The translations under genes and the position numbers were made by a program. From assembly GCF_019049245.1 (NCBI RefSeq), contig NZ_JAGMUK010000049.1, positions 43,544 through 107,543 on the forward strand: a DNA stretch of 64,000 bases. Direction: 5' to 3'. This DNA comes from Streptomyces sp. AC555_RSS877 (GTDB taxonomy: Bacteria; Actinomycetota; Actinomycetes; Streptomycetales; Streptomycetaceae). Numbering within the stretch: the stretch's first letter is position 1; each line of letters begins with the position of its first letter. The notes beneath the pieces were generated by a model, which saw only the letters and a program-made list of their open reading frames with translations, was not told the DNA's origin and did no database searches. Below, piece by piece: positions 8,210 to 17,002 of the stretch.

Positions 8210-8234
8210 GGGTCGGGTCGGGTCGGGTCGGGTC
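8210..8234. repeat. Five copies of GGGTC
   Basis: Five perfect tandem copies of GGGTC, with looser GGGTC/GGGCC copies just downstream near 8280, fill the gap between the ABC-F gene and the phosphotransferase. The repeat is non-coding. A G-rich structure on this strand is possible. Confidence 0.75.
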
Positions 8235-8379
8235 CGCCGGGTGGGTGTCGCCGGGACGGCGGACCGCACCTGCTCCGGCCGGGCCGGGTCGGGTCGGCTC
8301 CTCCACGAACCGCCTGCACGCCGAGCCCCCCCGCCTCACCCGACCCAACAGTCAGAAATACACCTGGAGGGATTGCGTC

Positions 8380-9330
8380 ATGACCGATTTCGCGACACCA
8401 CAACACCGGGCCCGCCGCACCTCCGCCGCAGTCGACGCGGCTGTCGGAGCAGGGCGTGCTCTCGGTCTCGCCGTGGCTGATGCCACGGTGCTCCACGACG
8501 TCTTCTCCGTCGTCGTGCACCTCGCGCCCTCACCGGTCGTGGCCCGGATTCCCACCGTCCTGCCGCCCCGCGAAGACCTCGATTCCCTTGCGCGTCGCCA
8601 GCGGGCGGAACTGGACGTGACACGATGGCTCGCCGACCAGGGAACCCCCGTGATCCCACCCAGCCCGTGCGTGCCTCGGGAACCCGTTCAGCGCGACGGG
8701 TTCTCGATGACGTTCTGGCAATTCGTCGAGGAGGACCGGGGCAGAGAACCCGACTACGTCGCGAACTCCGAAAGCGTTGCCGACCTGCACGCTGCGATGC
8801 GCGCATACCCGGGCCGTCTGTCGTTTCTGTCCGCGGCCGATCCGCGGTTCGTCGCGGAAAGCCTCACTCTGCTCGAAGGGTTTCCCAGCCTCATCGGCGC
8901 GTCCGAGCTGGACCGGGCACGACGCGAGTGGCAGATCCTGGAACCCCTGGTGCGCTCACGCGCTGCGTTTGAAGAGACGTTCCCGGGTATCGACCTCCAG
9001 CCCATCCACGGCGACTCTCCACCCGCGAACATCTTCTCCGGGGTCGACGGGGACCTCTACTCGGACTTCGAGCTGGTCACGTTGGGCCCCGTCGAGTGGG
9101 ACCTGGCCGCTCTCGGACCGGTCCACGAATCCGCCTACAACCGCGGCGCGCGGCGCAACGGCACAAGACTGCTGAACGAGGATGTCCTGAGCTTCGTGAA
9201 CGCCGTGGGGATGCTGCGGATCATCGCCTCCCTCACGCTCGTGCCGCAACTGCCCGAGTTGGTGGACTACCTCAAGCCGGCCGTCGACCAATGGCAGAGG
9301 ATGCCGTTCGCCGGGGGCATGCTCGACTGA
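8380..9330 (+). CDS. APH-family phosphotransferase (aminoglycoside/macrolide kinase-like)
   Basis: 316 residues from ATG 8380, with CTGGAGG 9 nt upstream. The fold is the small-molecule kinase type: an N-lobe with VVARIPTV, the catalytic loop HGDSPPAN (H210, D212, N217) and a metal-binding D229 in SDFELV, where most relatives have DFD. Members phosphorylate aminoglycosides, macrolides or unrelated metabolites. It lies 197 bp after the ABC-F gene on the same strand, so a shared resistance function is plausible. The substrate is not predictable. Confidence 0.85.
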   Translation: MTDFATPQHRARRTSAAVDAAVGAGRALGLAVADATVLHDVFSVVVHLAPSPVVARIPTVLPPREDLDSLARRQRAELDVTRWLADQGTPVIPPSPCVPREPVQRDGFSMTFWQFVEEDRGREPDYVANSESVADLHAAMRAYPGRLSFLSAADPRFVAESLTLLEGFPSLIGASELDRARREWQILEPLVRSRAAFEETFPGIDLQPIHGDSPPANIFSGVDGDLYSDFELVTLGPVEWDLAALGPVHESAYNRGARRNGTRLLNEDVLSFVNAVGMLRIIASLTLVPQLPELVDYLKPAVDQWQRMPFAGGMLD

Positions 9331-9358
9331 AACCGACAGGTACGCGGCAGCAGCCGGA

Positions 9359-9404
9359 CACCTCCGCCGCTGATCCCCTCCACGCCGCCCGCGCCGCGGA
9401 GGTG
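9359..9404 (+). terminator. Stem-loop after the phosphotransferase gene
   Basis: CACCTCCGC and GCGGAGGTG form perfect 9-bp arms around a 28-nt loop, 29 bp after the stop codon. The position suits a terminator. The long loop and absent U-run make it moderate evidence. Confidence 0.4.
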
Positions 9405-9777
9405 ACGTCACTGTGGCGTCTCGTCGGCAACTGAGGATCAGCGTCGGCCGGCAGCGGGGACGAGCGGGAGGCCGCCGGGACCGGCCGGAATGTGGCGGGA
9501 TGGCTGAGAGGCTTTGCGCCGTGCATCGGTCACGGAGGCGGCCGACGGATCCGGTACGCGCCAATATCATCCACGGGCACCACAGGGCCGTCCGGTCTCA
9601 CCGGCCTCCTGGAACCGCCGCTGCCTCACCCTCCCCACGTGCGCTTATGCGGGCACACCGACGACCACACGACTTCGCCATATGATCTTCACGCAACACG
9701 CGCTTCCGGCCGGGTGGCGTCGACCGCCTCCCTGCCGGGGCAGACGGTGCATTCGCCGGATGCCTAGCCTCCCGGCC
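9405..9777. other. Intergenic stretch without a recognisable gene
   Basis: Open frames here have no family signature and no ribosome-binding site. Part of it must be promoter for the secreted protein at 9778. I see no tRNA or repeat that survives inspection. Confidence 0.5.
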
Positions 9778-10305
9778 ATGCGATCACTCCTGATGAGACG
9801 TCTCGGCCTCGGTGCCGTCCTCGCTCTCGCTCTTGCCACGTTCGGCCTGGCGCCCAGCGCGAGCGCGGCCGACCCGGCACCGGCCGAGCTGACGTTCGCC
9901 ACCGACATTGCGACCACCACGCCCGGCGGTACGGTGAATCTGTCGATGACGATCACCAACAACAAGACCTACGACATCTGGTTCATGTACCAGACGATCG
10001 AACCGACGTGGCTGACCACTCAGCGCCCCGACCTGAAGTACGGCTTCACCGGGTGCAGCCTGGCCACGGCCGCCGGCTCCACCCCCTGCTCCGGGACCGG
10101 TCCCGCCAACCTCGGCGGCAACTACGGCGCCACCGTCCCGCCCGGCCAGAGCCGTACCGTCACCCTGACGCTGCAGGTCGCCGCCGACTCCGGCTGCAAC
10201 GGCAACATCGGCTTCTACTCGTACTTCTACGCCGAGTTCAGCGACAGCACGAACACCAGCGGTGGGCCGGTCTACACGCCCGAGACGCGAGTGCTGTGCG
10301 CCTGA
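9778..10305 (+). CDS. Secreted protein with a beta-sandwich-like domain
   Basis: 175 residues from ATG 9778, chosen because it gives a clean Sec signal peptide (MRSLLMRRLGLGAVLALALA through APSASA, cleavage near residue 30). The mature part begins ADPAPAELTFATDIATTTPGG and reads like an immunoglobulin-like or DUF11-type sandwich (GGTVNLSMTITNNKTYDIWF ... VPPGQSRTVTLTLQV). It has four cysteines, probably disulfide-bonded. No catalytic motif is visible. It immediately precedes the exopolysaccharide operon, so a cell-surface role is possible but unproven. Confidence 0.8.
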   Translation: MRSLLMRRLGLGAVLALALATFGLAPSASAADPAPAELTFATDIATTTPGGTVNLSMTITNNKTYDIWFMYQTIEPTWLTTQRPDLKYGFTGCSLATAAGSTPCSGTGPANLGGNYGATVPPGQSRTVTLTLQVAADSGCNGNIGFYSYFYAEFSDSTNTSGGPVYTPETRVLCA

Positions 10306-10725
10306 CGGCCCGTCGAGTGCGTCGGCCGCCGTGCCGAGGGTGACCTGAAAACGCTCTTCGACCAGGCGCGCACAGTGGTCTGAACCACTGGCACTCCGCA
10401 CCGGCGGGCCCGGCGGACCGCCGGTGCGGTGCGCAGGGCCCGGACCAGCGCGACGGGCTTTCGGGGCCCTCGGGTCCGGCCGTCCGGCCGCCCCCGAGGC
10501 GTCACCGGACGACTCAACTCGCCTTCGCCTCTGCCCTATTGGTCACCTGCATTTTTCCGTCATGTTTCGCAACATGACCACTAAAGCTACACACAGACCT
10601 CACTATTGGCGGAACGGATGCGTCGACGACTGGTTTCTGAGGGGGACGCCGGCGTCGCGCAAGGGGGTCGGTCCGCTCTCCATGGGAGCTGTGCTCACCC
10701 CTGCCCGGGGAGGGGACTTCACCGC
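10306..10725 (+). promoter_or_regulatory. Upstream region of the exopolysaccharide operon
   Basis: 420 bp with no credible gene. It opens with GC-rich hairpins, including CACCGGCGG/CCGCCGGTG at 10399-10426, a likely terminator for the preceding gene. It then turns noticeably AT-richer from about 10540 to 10610, with TTTTT, a CATGTT/AACATG dyad and two CTATTGG copies (near 10536 and 10602). The AT-rich part is the likely promoter and control zone for the eight genes downstream. Confidence 0.5.
10561..10576. promoter_or_regulatory. Dyad CATGTT-TCGC-AACATG, candidate operator
   Basis: A perfect 6-bp inverted repeat with a 4-bp centre, in the only AT-rich stretch before the exopolysaccharide genes and about 150 bp before the first start codon. 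It could be an operator or a small hairpin in the 5' untranslated region. Confidence 0.35.
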
Positions 10726-12858
10726 ATGAAGCGGACCATACGCACCGCCGTGCTCACGGCCGGTGCGCTGATCGCCGCGCTGGGCCTGCCGGCCGGCGCG
10801 GCCCAGGCCGACACGAGCACACCCCGCGTCGACCTGCGGGTGCTGGTGGTGAGCGACGGGGGGCCGTCCACCGACGCGATCGCAGCCGAACTGACCGCGG
10901 CCGGCACGCCGTACACCGAGGTCGATCTCACGCAGTCCGGCCGGCCCGTGATCGACGCCGCCTTCCTCGCGGACACCGTCGACGACCGGCCGCGCGCCAG
11001 GTTCCAGGCCGTCGTCCTGCCCAACGACAACCCGTTCGGGGCCGGTTCCGCGGAGATGGCGGCACTGGCGGCGTACGAGCAGACCTACGACATTCCCCAG
11101 GTCGACGCCTACACCTACGCACGTCCGGAAGCCGGTTTGCAGTATCCGGTCTACGGCGGTTACTCCGGTGGCGTCGACGGGGTGCAGGCGGAGGTGACCG
11201 CCGCCGGGAAGTCGGGCCCCTTCGACTACCTCGACGGCGCGGTGCCCTTCGAGGACAACGACCCCGCTGTGGGCGAGAGTTACGCCTATCTGTCGACACC
11301 CGTGCCAGGCGCCGACTTCACCCCCTACGTCGACGCGGCGATCCCCGGGAAGTCGACGCGAGGCTCGCTGGTGGGCGAGTACCGGCACGACGGGCGGCGT
11401 GAGCTCGTCGTCACCTTCGTCTACAACCAGTACCAGCAGCAGTTCCGGTTGCTGGCCCGCGGCATCGTGGAGTGGATGACCGGCGGCATCCATCTCGGCG
11501 CCTCCCGCAACTACTTCGCCGTGCACGTGGACGACGTGTTCGCCGCCGACGACCGCTGGAGCACCGAGCTCAACTGCACGCCCGGCGACGTCGACTGCAC
11601 CGACCCCAACGCCACGGCCGACCCGATCCGCATGACGGCCGCGGACGTCGACCACGCCACTGCCTGGCAGGACAGCCGCGACTTCACCCTCGACTTCGCC
11701 TACAACGGCGCCGGCAGCGTCGACCAGCGCGAGGCCAACAACGGAGTCGACGCGCTCGCCGACAGGCTGATCGCGGACCGGGGCGAGTTCCGCTGGATCA
11801 ACCACACCTACTCGCACCCCTTCCTCGGCTGCGTGCAGGACACCGCGACGGTGCCCTGGAAGTGCGCCACGAACACCGACGGCAGCACCCGGTGGGTCAG
11901 CCGCACGGAGATCTCCGACGAGATCGCCACCAACCGCGTGTGGGGGCAGACGGCCGGACTCCCCCTGGAGAACGACGAGCTGGTCACCGGCGAGCACTCC
12001 GGCATGAGGGTGCTTCCGCAGCAGACCGAGGACAACCCCAACCTGGCGCTCGCCCTCGACGACAACGACATCTCCTGGCTCGGCTCGGACAACTCCCGTG
12101 AACCCGGCCAGCGTCAGGTCGGCCCGGCCACGACCGTCCCCCGCTACCCGATGAACGTCTTCTACAACGCGGGCAAGGCGGCCGAGCAGGTCGACGAGTA
12201 CAACTGGATCTACACCAGCCGTGCCCAGGGCGGCAGTGGCATCTGCGAGGACAACCCGGCCACCACCACCTGCCTCGCCGCGCCGCTGGACACCACCACC
12301 GGCTACACCGACCAGATCGTGCCGGTGGAGAAGCGCATCGCTCTCGGACACGTCCTGTCCAACGACCCGAAGCCGCACTTCATCCACCAGTCGAACCTGG
12401 CCGAGGAGCGCATCGCCTACCCCGTGCTGAGCGGCGTCCTCGACGGCTACAACGCCCTGTTCGCGGACAACACCCCCGTGGTCAACCTGCGGATGAAGGA
12501 CATCGGCACCGAACTGCAGCGCAGAGCCGCCTGGCAGTCCGCCCTGCAGGCCGGCCAGGTGACCGCCTACCGAATCGGTGACACGGTGACGGTCGAGGCA
12601 CCGGACGCAGTGGCCGTGACGGCGACCCTGCCCACCGGCACCACGCTGGCCGGCTCCGCCTTCGGCACGGCGTACGCGGGCCAGTTGTCCGGCTGGGCGC
12701 CCTCCGCGGGCGCCCCGCTCGACCTCACCCTGCCGGCGTCCGCCCCGGCCCCGGCCGTCGGCTCCTCCGATCCCGCCGCCCCGGCCACGGATCCCGCACC
12801 GGACACCCGCGTTCCCGCCGGCGTGACCGAGCAGGTCCCGTACACCGCGGGCGACTGA
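10726..12858 (+). CDS. Secreted Agd3/CE4-like polysaccharide deacetylase
   Basis: 710 residues from ATG 10726, with a Sec signal peptide ending AAQA (residue about 29). An N-terminal beta-rich region of about 230 residues precedes the catalytic part. There HVDD (H267, D269, D270) matches the metal/base motif of CE4-type deacetylases and NHTYSH (H360, H364) matches the HxxxH metal site. This architecture resembles Agd3, the N-acetylgalactosamine deacetylase of fungal galactosaminogalactan (carbohydrate-binding plus CE18 domain), more than short CE4 enzymes. It is the first gene of the operon, 98 bp before the PelF-like transferase. It probably deacetylates the exported polymer outside the cell. 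The exact CE family is inferred from motifs only. Confidence 0.7.
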   Translation: MKRTIRTAVLTAGALIAALGLPAGAAQADTSTPRVDLRVLVVSDGGPSTDAIAAELTAAGTPYTEVDLTQSGRPVIDAAFLADTVDDRPRARFQAVVLPNDNPFGAGSAEMAALAAYEQTYDIPQVDAYTYARPEAGLQYPVYGGYSGGVDGVQAEVTAAGKSGPFDYLDGAVPFEDNDPAVGESYAYLSTPVPGADFTPYVDAAIPGKSTRGSLVGEYRHDGRRELVVTFVYNQYQQQFRLLARGIVEWMTGGIHLGASRNYFAVHVDDVFAADDRWSTELNCTPGDVDCTDPNATADPIRMTAADVDHATAWQDSRDFTLDFAYNGAGSVDQREANNGVDALADRLIADRGEFRWINHTYSHPFLGCVQDTATVPWKCATNTDGSTRWVSRTEISDEIATNRVWGQTAGLPLENDELVTGEHSGMRVLPQQTEDNPNLALALDDNDISWLGSDNSREPGQRQVGPATTVPRYPMNVFYNAGKAAEQVDEYNWIYTSRAQGGSGICEDNPATTTCLAAPLDTTTGYTDQIVPVEKRIALGHVLSNDPKPHFIHQSNLAEERIAYPVLSGVLDGYNALFADNTPVVNLRMKDIGTELQRRAAWQSALQAGQVTAYRIGDTVTVEAPDAVAVTATLPTGTTLAGSAFGTAYAGQLSGWAPSAGAPLDLTLPASAPAPAVGSSDPAAPATDPAPDTRVPAGVTEQVPYTAGD

Positions 12859-12956
12859 ACGGGACACCGACCCAAGGACCGACCGAGGTCCCGGCCGCCC
12901 TTCTGCGGCCGGGACCGGCACGAAGAGCCCACACCTCGGCCCCGTGGAGCACATCC

Positions 12957-14474
12957 ATGCACGTTCCCCACGGCGCGCGACGCCCCAGCGCAACGCGCGT
13001 CACCCTGCTCACCGAAGGCACCTACCCACACAGTCACGGCGGCGTGAGCGTCTGGTGCGACCAGCTCGTCCAGGGCATGCCCGATCTCGACTTCGACGTC
13101 ATCGCCGTCACCGGCACCGGACGCGAACCCGTGGTGTGGGATCTGCCAGCGCACGTCTCGCGCGTGCTGTCCGTCCCGATGTGGGGCGACCCGCCCGAGG
13201 GCCGCCCGCCCCGGGGACGTGCCCGCAACCAACTCGCCGCCGCCTACGAGCGGTTCCTGACCGCCCTGCTCGATCCCTGCGCCGAGGACGAGTTCGCCCC
13301 CGCTCTGTACGCGATGGCCCGGGCCGCCGCGGACGGGACGCTGAGCCCGTTCCTGCGCGGCGACCGCGCGATCGCCCTGCTGACGGCCGTGTGGAACCGA
13401 CGCGGTCTGGCCGTGCGCGAGGCCGGTCCGACCCTCCACGACGCGCTCGCCGCGACCGCGCTGCTGGAACACGCCCTGCGCCCCCTGGCCGCACCGCTGC
13501 CCGAGAACGGGGTCGCGCACGCGGTCAGCGGCGGCGTCGCCGCACTGCCGGGCCTCGCCGCCCTCGAACAGCACGGCGTCCCGCTGCTGTTGACCGAGCA
13601 CGGCGTCTATCTGCGCGAGCGCTATCTCGGCTACCGGATCGCGCCCTACCGCTGGCCGGTGAAGGCAGTCGTTCTCGGCTTCTTCCGGCTGCTGGCGGAG
13701 GAGACCTACCGCCGGGCCGCCCTGATCACCCCGGGCAACCGCTACAACCGGCTGTGGGAGGAACAGGGCGGTGCCGATCCGGAGTCGATCCGTACGGTCT
13801 ACAACGGCGTGGACCCCGCCGCGTTCCCGCCGGCCGGCCCCGAACCGGACCGGCTCACCCTCAGCTGGGCGGGCCGCGTCGACCCCATCAAGGACCTGGA
13901 AACCCTCATACGGGCCTTCGCCCTCGTCAGGGACCGACTCCCCGACGCGCGCCTGCGGCTGTTCGGCGGCACCCCACGCGGCGGCGAGGCCTATCGGGAA
14001 CGCTGCGAGGCGCTGGCCGCCGAGCTCGGACACGCGGACGCCGTCACCTTCGAGGGGCGCGTCGACGACATCAAGGACGCGTACGCGGCCGGCAACGTCG
14101 TGATGCTCTCCAGCATCAGCGAGGGCTTCCCCTTCACCCTGATAGAGGCCATGTCGTGCGGCCGGGCGACCGTCTCCACCGACGTGGGCGGGGTGAGGGA
14201 GGCCGTCGGCGACACCGGGCTCGTGGTGCCGCCCCGTGATCCGGCGGCGATGGCCGCCGCCGCGCTGCAACTGCTGGGCGATCCCGGACGACGCAGGGTG
14301 ATGGGCGAGGCGGCGCGGCTGCGGGTCATCGAGCAGTTCACGCTGCGCCAGACCATCGACACGTTCCGGTCCATCTACCGGGAACTGCCCACGCTCGGAC
14401 GGCGGTCGGCGCCGGTACCGGCCCCCGCGGCGCCACCGCTCACGCCCGTGGCCACGGGGAGCCTGACCGGATGA
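12957..14474 (+). CDS. pelF-like: PelF-like GT4 glycosyltransferase
   Basis: 505 residues, GT-B fold. The N-terminus VTLLTEGTYPHSHGGVSVWCDQL is the hallmark opening of PelF, the cytosolic GT4 that polymerises the Pel backbone from UDP-GalNAc. The C-terminal domain has SWAGRVDPIKDLETLIRA and a perfect EX7E motif (E389 and E397 in SEGFPFTLIEAM). There is no membrane segment, again as in PelF. Its stop overlaps the next start by 4 nt, so the membrane protein behind it is translationally coupled and is the obvious export partner. The sugar donor is inferred from the neighbouring galactosaminidase genes. Confidence 0.85.
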   Translation: MHVPHGARRPSATRVTLLTEGTYPHSHGGVSVWCDQLVQGMPDLDFDVIAVTGTGREPVVWDLPAHVSRVLSVPMWGDPPEGRPPRGRARNQLAAAYERFLTALLDPCAEDEFAPALYAMARAAADGTLSPFLRGDRAIALLTAVWNRRGLAVREAGPTLHDALAATALLEHALRPLAAPLPENGVAHAVSGGVAALPGLAALEQHGVPLLLTEHGVYLRERYLGYRIAPYRWPVKAVVLGFFRLLAEETYRRAALITPGNRYNRLWEEQGGADPESIRTVYNGVDPAAFPPAGPEPDRLTLSWAGRVDPIKDLETLIRAFALVRDRLPDARLRLFGGTPRGGEAYRERCEALAAELGHADAVTFEGRVDDIKDAYAAGNVVMLSSISEGFPFTLIEAMSCGRATVSTDVGGVREAVGDTGLVVPPRDPAAMAAAALQLLGDPGRRRVMGEAARLRVIEQFTLRQTIDTFRSIYRELPTLGRRSAPVPAPAAPPLTPVATGSLTG

Positions 14475-15889
14475 GCGGGCCGATATCCCTCGAACCCGGC
14501 GGCGCCGAACACGAAACGCTGACGCTCCGGCTGGCCGAGACGCGCCCGCCGCGCCGCCGCCCGCGCTGGGCGCTCGACGACAGCGCCACCCTCGCCATCC
14601 GGTTACCCCGGCACGGCCCGGACGAGGAGGCGGTCAGCGAGCTCGCCGCCGAACTCGCCGACCGTGTCGGCCCCGCCGTCCACCCCTACGAAGTGGCCGC
14701 ACTGCTGGAGGCCGAGGGCCTGTCCGCATCCCTGATCAAGGAGCGGTACGGCCACCCGAACCTGTTCTCGCTCGCCTCCGCGCTGTACGAGCGGGTGCCG
14801 CGGACCTTTCCCGAGCCCGCGCCGCCGGCCGACCCGTGGCGCCCGGACACCGTGCGCTGTCTCCTGCGGGGCGTGCTGTTCGCGCTCCCGGGACTCGCCT
14901 ACCTGCTGACCGCACCGCTGTGGAACGCCTCAGCGAACGCCTCGGCCCTGATCGTGGCGGGACTCGTCTCCTGGGCCTGGGGGCAGGCACTCGGCCACCG
15001 CGCCCACCTGCGACTGGCGACCGGGCGGCGCGAGGCCGGCCGTACGCTCCTGGTCGGTGCGCCGGTGGGGGCGGCGGTGGCCACGGCGATCGCGGCGCTG
15101 CCCGCCGGGGGCGGCCCGGTGACCCTGGCGGCGGCCGGACAGTCGGCGTACCTGGCGGCGGCGGGCATCCTGCTGGTGCTGGGCCGGGAACGGCTGCTGC
15201 TGGCCGCGCTCAGCCCGCTGATCGCCGGTGCCGCCGTCCTGCCGTGGTGGGAGCCCGGCACCCCGCTGCGGGTCGCGCTGCCCCTGCTGGCGCTGCTCGC
15301 CACGCTCGCCGTCACCGGCCGGACCCTGTGGGCCACCCGCGCGGTCCCGGCCGCGTCCGCCGCCGCCCGCCCGCGCCTGCTCTGGTCCCTGCCCTACGGA
15401 CTGTTCGGGCTGGCCGCCGGTGTGCTGGTGCTGTTGGAGGGCCGGCAGGAGCCGTACGCGGTGATCGTGCTGACGGTGAGCATGGGGCCGGCGGAGTGGC
15501 TGCTGTACCGCTACCGCGGGCTGTCGATCGCCGCGCTGCGCGCCACCGCCACGCCCGCCGGGTTTCTGCTCCGCTCGGCCGGCATCCTCGGTCTCTGCCT
15601 GCTCGCCTACCTCGCGCCGCTGCTGCCCGCGGCCCTGCTCACCGGCGCCGATCCGGCCACCCTGCTGCTGCTCGCGGCCACCCTGTGGACCGCCCTGCTG
15701 CTCCAGGCGTTCGGAGCCGCCTGGCCGTCGGCCGCGATCTGTCTCGCGGCAGCGGGCGGCGCCGGGGCGGTCACCGTGCTGGACCTGCCACCGGGCTCGG
15801 CCGCACTGCCCCTGCTGTGCGGCGCGGCCGCCCTGTGTCTGTCGGCCTGCACGCTGTGGTCCCTCGGACGTCCCGCCCCGCACGCCTGA
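14471..15889 (+). CDS. Polytopic membrane protein with cytosolic N-domain, candidate exporter
   Basis: 472 residues. The first ~128 are soluble and include HPYEVAALLEAEGLSASLI, a helical module. The rest contains about 10-11 hydrophobic spans. It starts 4 nt inside the preceding GT gene (ATGA overlap). In Pel loci the cytosolic PelF works with PelG, a 12-span Wzx-like protein, and with PelD/PelE. Here one protein occupies that place and has its own cytosolic domain. Direct PelG homology is not obvious by eye, so exporter or scaffold function is inferred from coupling and topology. Confidence 0.7.
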   Translation: MSGPISLEPGGAEHETLTLRLAETRPPRRRPRWALDDSATLAIRLPRHGPDEEAVSELAAELADRVGPAVHPYEVAALLEAEGLSASLIKERYGHPNLFSLASALYERVPRTFPEPAPPADPWRPDTVRCLLRGVLFALPGLAYLLTAPLWNASANASALIVAGLVSWAWGQALGHRAHLRLATGRREAGRTLLVGAPVGAAVATAIAALPAGGGPVTLAAAGQSAYLAAAGILLVLGRERLLLAALSPLIAGAAVLPWWEPGTPLRVALPLLALLATLAVTGRTLWATRAVPAASAAARPRLLWSLPYGLFGLAAGVLVLLEGRQEPYAVIVLTVSMGPAEWLLYRYRGLSIAALRATATPAGFLLRSAGILGLCLLAYLAPLLPAALLTGADPATLLLLAATLWTALLLQAFGAAWPSAAICLAAAGGAGAVTVLDLPPGSAALPLLCGAAALCLSACTLWSLGRPAPHA

Positions 15890-15948
15890 CCTCACCGGCC
15901 GACCCCGCGCTCTCTCCGCCTGCCCAACCAACCGGAAGGACCCCTGAG

Positions 15949-16950
15949 TTGACCTCCGCACCGCTCGCCGCAGTCACCGGAGCCGAGGGTTTCATCGGCT
16001 CCCACCTCACCGAGGCGCTGGTCGCCTCCGGACACCGGGTCAGGGCCATGGCCCAGTACAACTCCTTCTCCTCCTACGGCTGGCTGGAGACCCTGCATCC
16101 GGACGTCCTCGACCAGGTGGAGATCGTCCTCGGCGACGTGCGCGACCCCGGGTCGGTCCGCGGCCTGCTCGAAGGCGCCGACACCGCCTACCATCTGGCC
16201 GCCCTGATCGCGATCCCGTACTCCTACCAGGCACCGCACAGCTACGTGGACACCAACGTCACCGGCACGCTCAACGTGCTGGAGGCGGTGCGTGCCCTCG
16301 GCACCCCCCGGCTGGTCCACACCTCCACCAGTGAGACGTACGGCACCGCGCAGACCGTACCGATCAACGAGGACCACCCCATCAACACGCAGTCCCCGTA
16401 CGCCGCTTCGAAGGCGGGCGGGGACCGGCTGGCCGACAGCTACCACGCCAGCTTCGACACCCCGGTGGTGACGCTGCGTCCCTTCAACACCTTCGGGCCG
16501 CGCCAGTCGATGCGCGCGGTCATCCCCACCGTCATCGGCCAGGTGGCGGCCGGGGAACGCACCATCACCCTCGGCGACCTGCGTCCCACCCGCGACTTCA
16601 CCTTCGTCAAGGACACCGCCCAGGCGTTCCTGGCCGTGGGCACCGGGCCCGCCGAGCAGGTCGTGGGCCGCACCTTCAACGCCGGCACCGGCGGGGAGAT
16701 CTCGGTCGGCGACCTCGTCGCGCTGATCGGCAAGGTGATGGACACCGCCCTCGACGTCCGCGAGGACACCGCGCGTATCCGCCCTGCCAACTCCGAGGTG
16801 ATGCGGCTGGTCGCGGACGCGAGCCGGCTCGCCGACGCCACCGGCTGGCAGCCCGCCCACACCCTGGAGCAGGGCCTCGCCCACACCGTGGAGTTCTTCC
16901 GCGACCCGGCCAACCTCGCCCGTTACAAGACCGGCATCTACAACATCTGA
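15949..16950 (+). CDS. NAD-dependent sugar-nucleotide epimerase/dehydratase, LegB-like
   Basis: 333 residues from a TTG start at 15949, supported by GGAAGGA 8 nt upstream and by the protein opening just before the Rossmann motif GAEGFIGSH. It is an extended SDR with the YAASK catalytic pair (Y151, K155). The early MAQYNSFSSYGWLE segment is typical of NAD-dependent 4,6-dehydratases such as LegB, which act on UDP-GlcNAc-type sugars. It would supply a modified or C4-epimerised amino-sugar nucleotide to the GT. Epimerase versus dehydratase activity is not settled by sequence alone. Confidence 0.85.
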   Translation: MTSAPLAAVTGAEGFIGSHLTEALVASGHRVRAMAQYNSFSSYGWLETLHPDVLDQVEIVLGDVRDPGSVRGLLEGADTAYHLAALIAIPYSYQAPHSYVDTNVTGTLNVLEAVRALGTPRLVHTSTSETYGTAQTVPINEDHPINTQSPYAASKAGGDRLADSYHASFDTPVVTLRPFNTFGPRQSMRAVIPTVIGQVAAGERTITLGDLRPTRDFTFVKDTAQAFLAVGTGPAEQVVGRTFNAGTGGEISVGDLVALIGKVMDTALDVREDTARIRPANSEVMRLVADASRLADATGWQPAHTLEQGLAHTVEFFRDPANLARYKTGIYNI

Positions 16951-17002
16951 CCCGCCCGGCACTTCCCGTACAGCCCCGCACATCGATGAAGGAGGAGTTC
17001 CC

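Noticed and set aside
8210..8234. GGGTC repeats as telomere-like or recombination sequence
   Set aside because: Only five copies in a gene gap, with no flanking palindromes or replication genes.
6101..8269. Minus-strand frame of about 720 codons opposite the ABC-F gene
   Set aside because: Arg/Gly/Gln-rich shadow of an unambiguous ABC-F gene.
9480..9560. tRNA-Ser-like stretch GGATGGCTGAGAGGC
   Set aside because: No complete cloverleaf or T-loop follows.
10603..12993. Minus-strand frame of about 800 codons opposite the Agd3-like deacetylase
   Set aside because: GC-rich antisense shadow without motifs; the plus strand has a signal peptide and metal-site motifs.
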